DNA of 6,121 nucleotides from Planctomycetota bacterium (GTDB lineage: Bacteria; Planctomycetota; Planctomycetia; Planctomycetales; Planctomycetaceae): assembly GCA_027622115.1 (NCBI GenBank), contig JAQBZS010000476.1, positions 1 to 6,121 on the forward strand, written 5' to 3'. The notes under the pieces were generated by a model. The model worked only from the letters and a program-made list of their open reading frames with translations. It made no database searches and was not told where the DNA came from. Positions within the stretch are counted from its first letter, which is position 1. The number at the start of each line of letters is the position of its first letter. The position numbers and the translations under genes were made by a program. This document shows, piece by piece, positions 6,071 to 6,121 of this stretch.

Positions 6071-6099
6071 CTGCGGCTTTTCGCTTGCGCAGGTTTTGT
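6071..6099 (+). terminator. Weak terminator-like hairpin after the PDZ gene
   Basis: CTGCG (6071-6075) pairs with CGCAG (6088-6092) around a 12-nt loop and is followed by GTTTTGT. The stem is short and the T-run is interrupted, so this is a weak candidate for the transcript end of the PDZ gene. The rest of 5944-6121 shows no gene. Confidence 0.25.
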
Positions 6100-6121
6100 A
6101 CAGAGGAGGGCTGGGGTCGGG

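Overview
The window looks like chromosomal DNA from a planctomycete (probably Pirellulales or Planctomycetales). GC content is moderate to slightly high. The right-hand genes are of types I associate with that phylum: a membrane-anchored protein with one C-terminal CxxCH haem motif, and a small secreted PDZ protein. This assignment is inferred from protein style; there is no rRNA or other taxonomic marker.

Left part (1-3842, minus strand). Three co-directional genes are transcribed right to left: a SWIM zinc-finger protein (3842-2388), a HEAT-like alpha-solenoid protein (2278-395), and the N-terminal third of a MoxR-type AAA+ ATPase of the YehL subfamily (395-1, running off the left edge). 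The last two share one base (TAATG) and are probably translationally coupled. A SWIM protein together with a YehL-type MoxR ATPase recalls E. coli yehL-yehM-yehP-yehQ and related actinobacterial clusters. In those clusters a DUF5682-type protein and a VWA-domain protein complete the set, so such genes are predicted just beyond the left edge. The biochemical role of these clusters is unknown. A chaperone-like or conflict/stress-response machine is the usual proposal. This is the most interesting part of the window.

Middle (3843-4100). This is a divergent intergenic region. It holds a plausible extended -10 promoter and a small UUCG-type hairpin for the rightward gene. I could not identify a promoter for the leftward operon.

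Right part (4101-6121, plus strand). A 343-residue protein with two N-terminal membrane helices and a C-terminal haem c motif (4101-5132) is followed by a 268-bp gap rich in inverted repeats. Next come a 180-residue exported PDZ protein (5401-5943) and a 178-bp tail. The gap contains a long imperfect hairpin with two competing right arms (5181-5253), a perfect 8-bp hairpin (5275-5297) and a two-part hairpin (5324-5359). The tail contains a degenerate 10-bp periodic repeat (5977-6006) and a weak terminator-like hairpin. Nothing links the right-hand genes functionally to the left-hand operon.

No tRNA, rRNA, CRISPR array, insertion sequence or transposase was seen.
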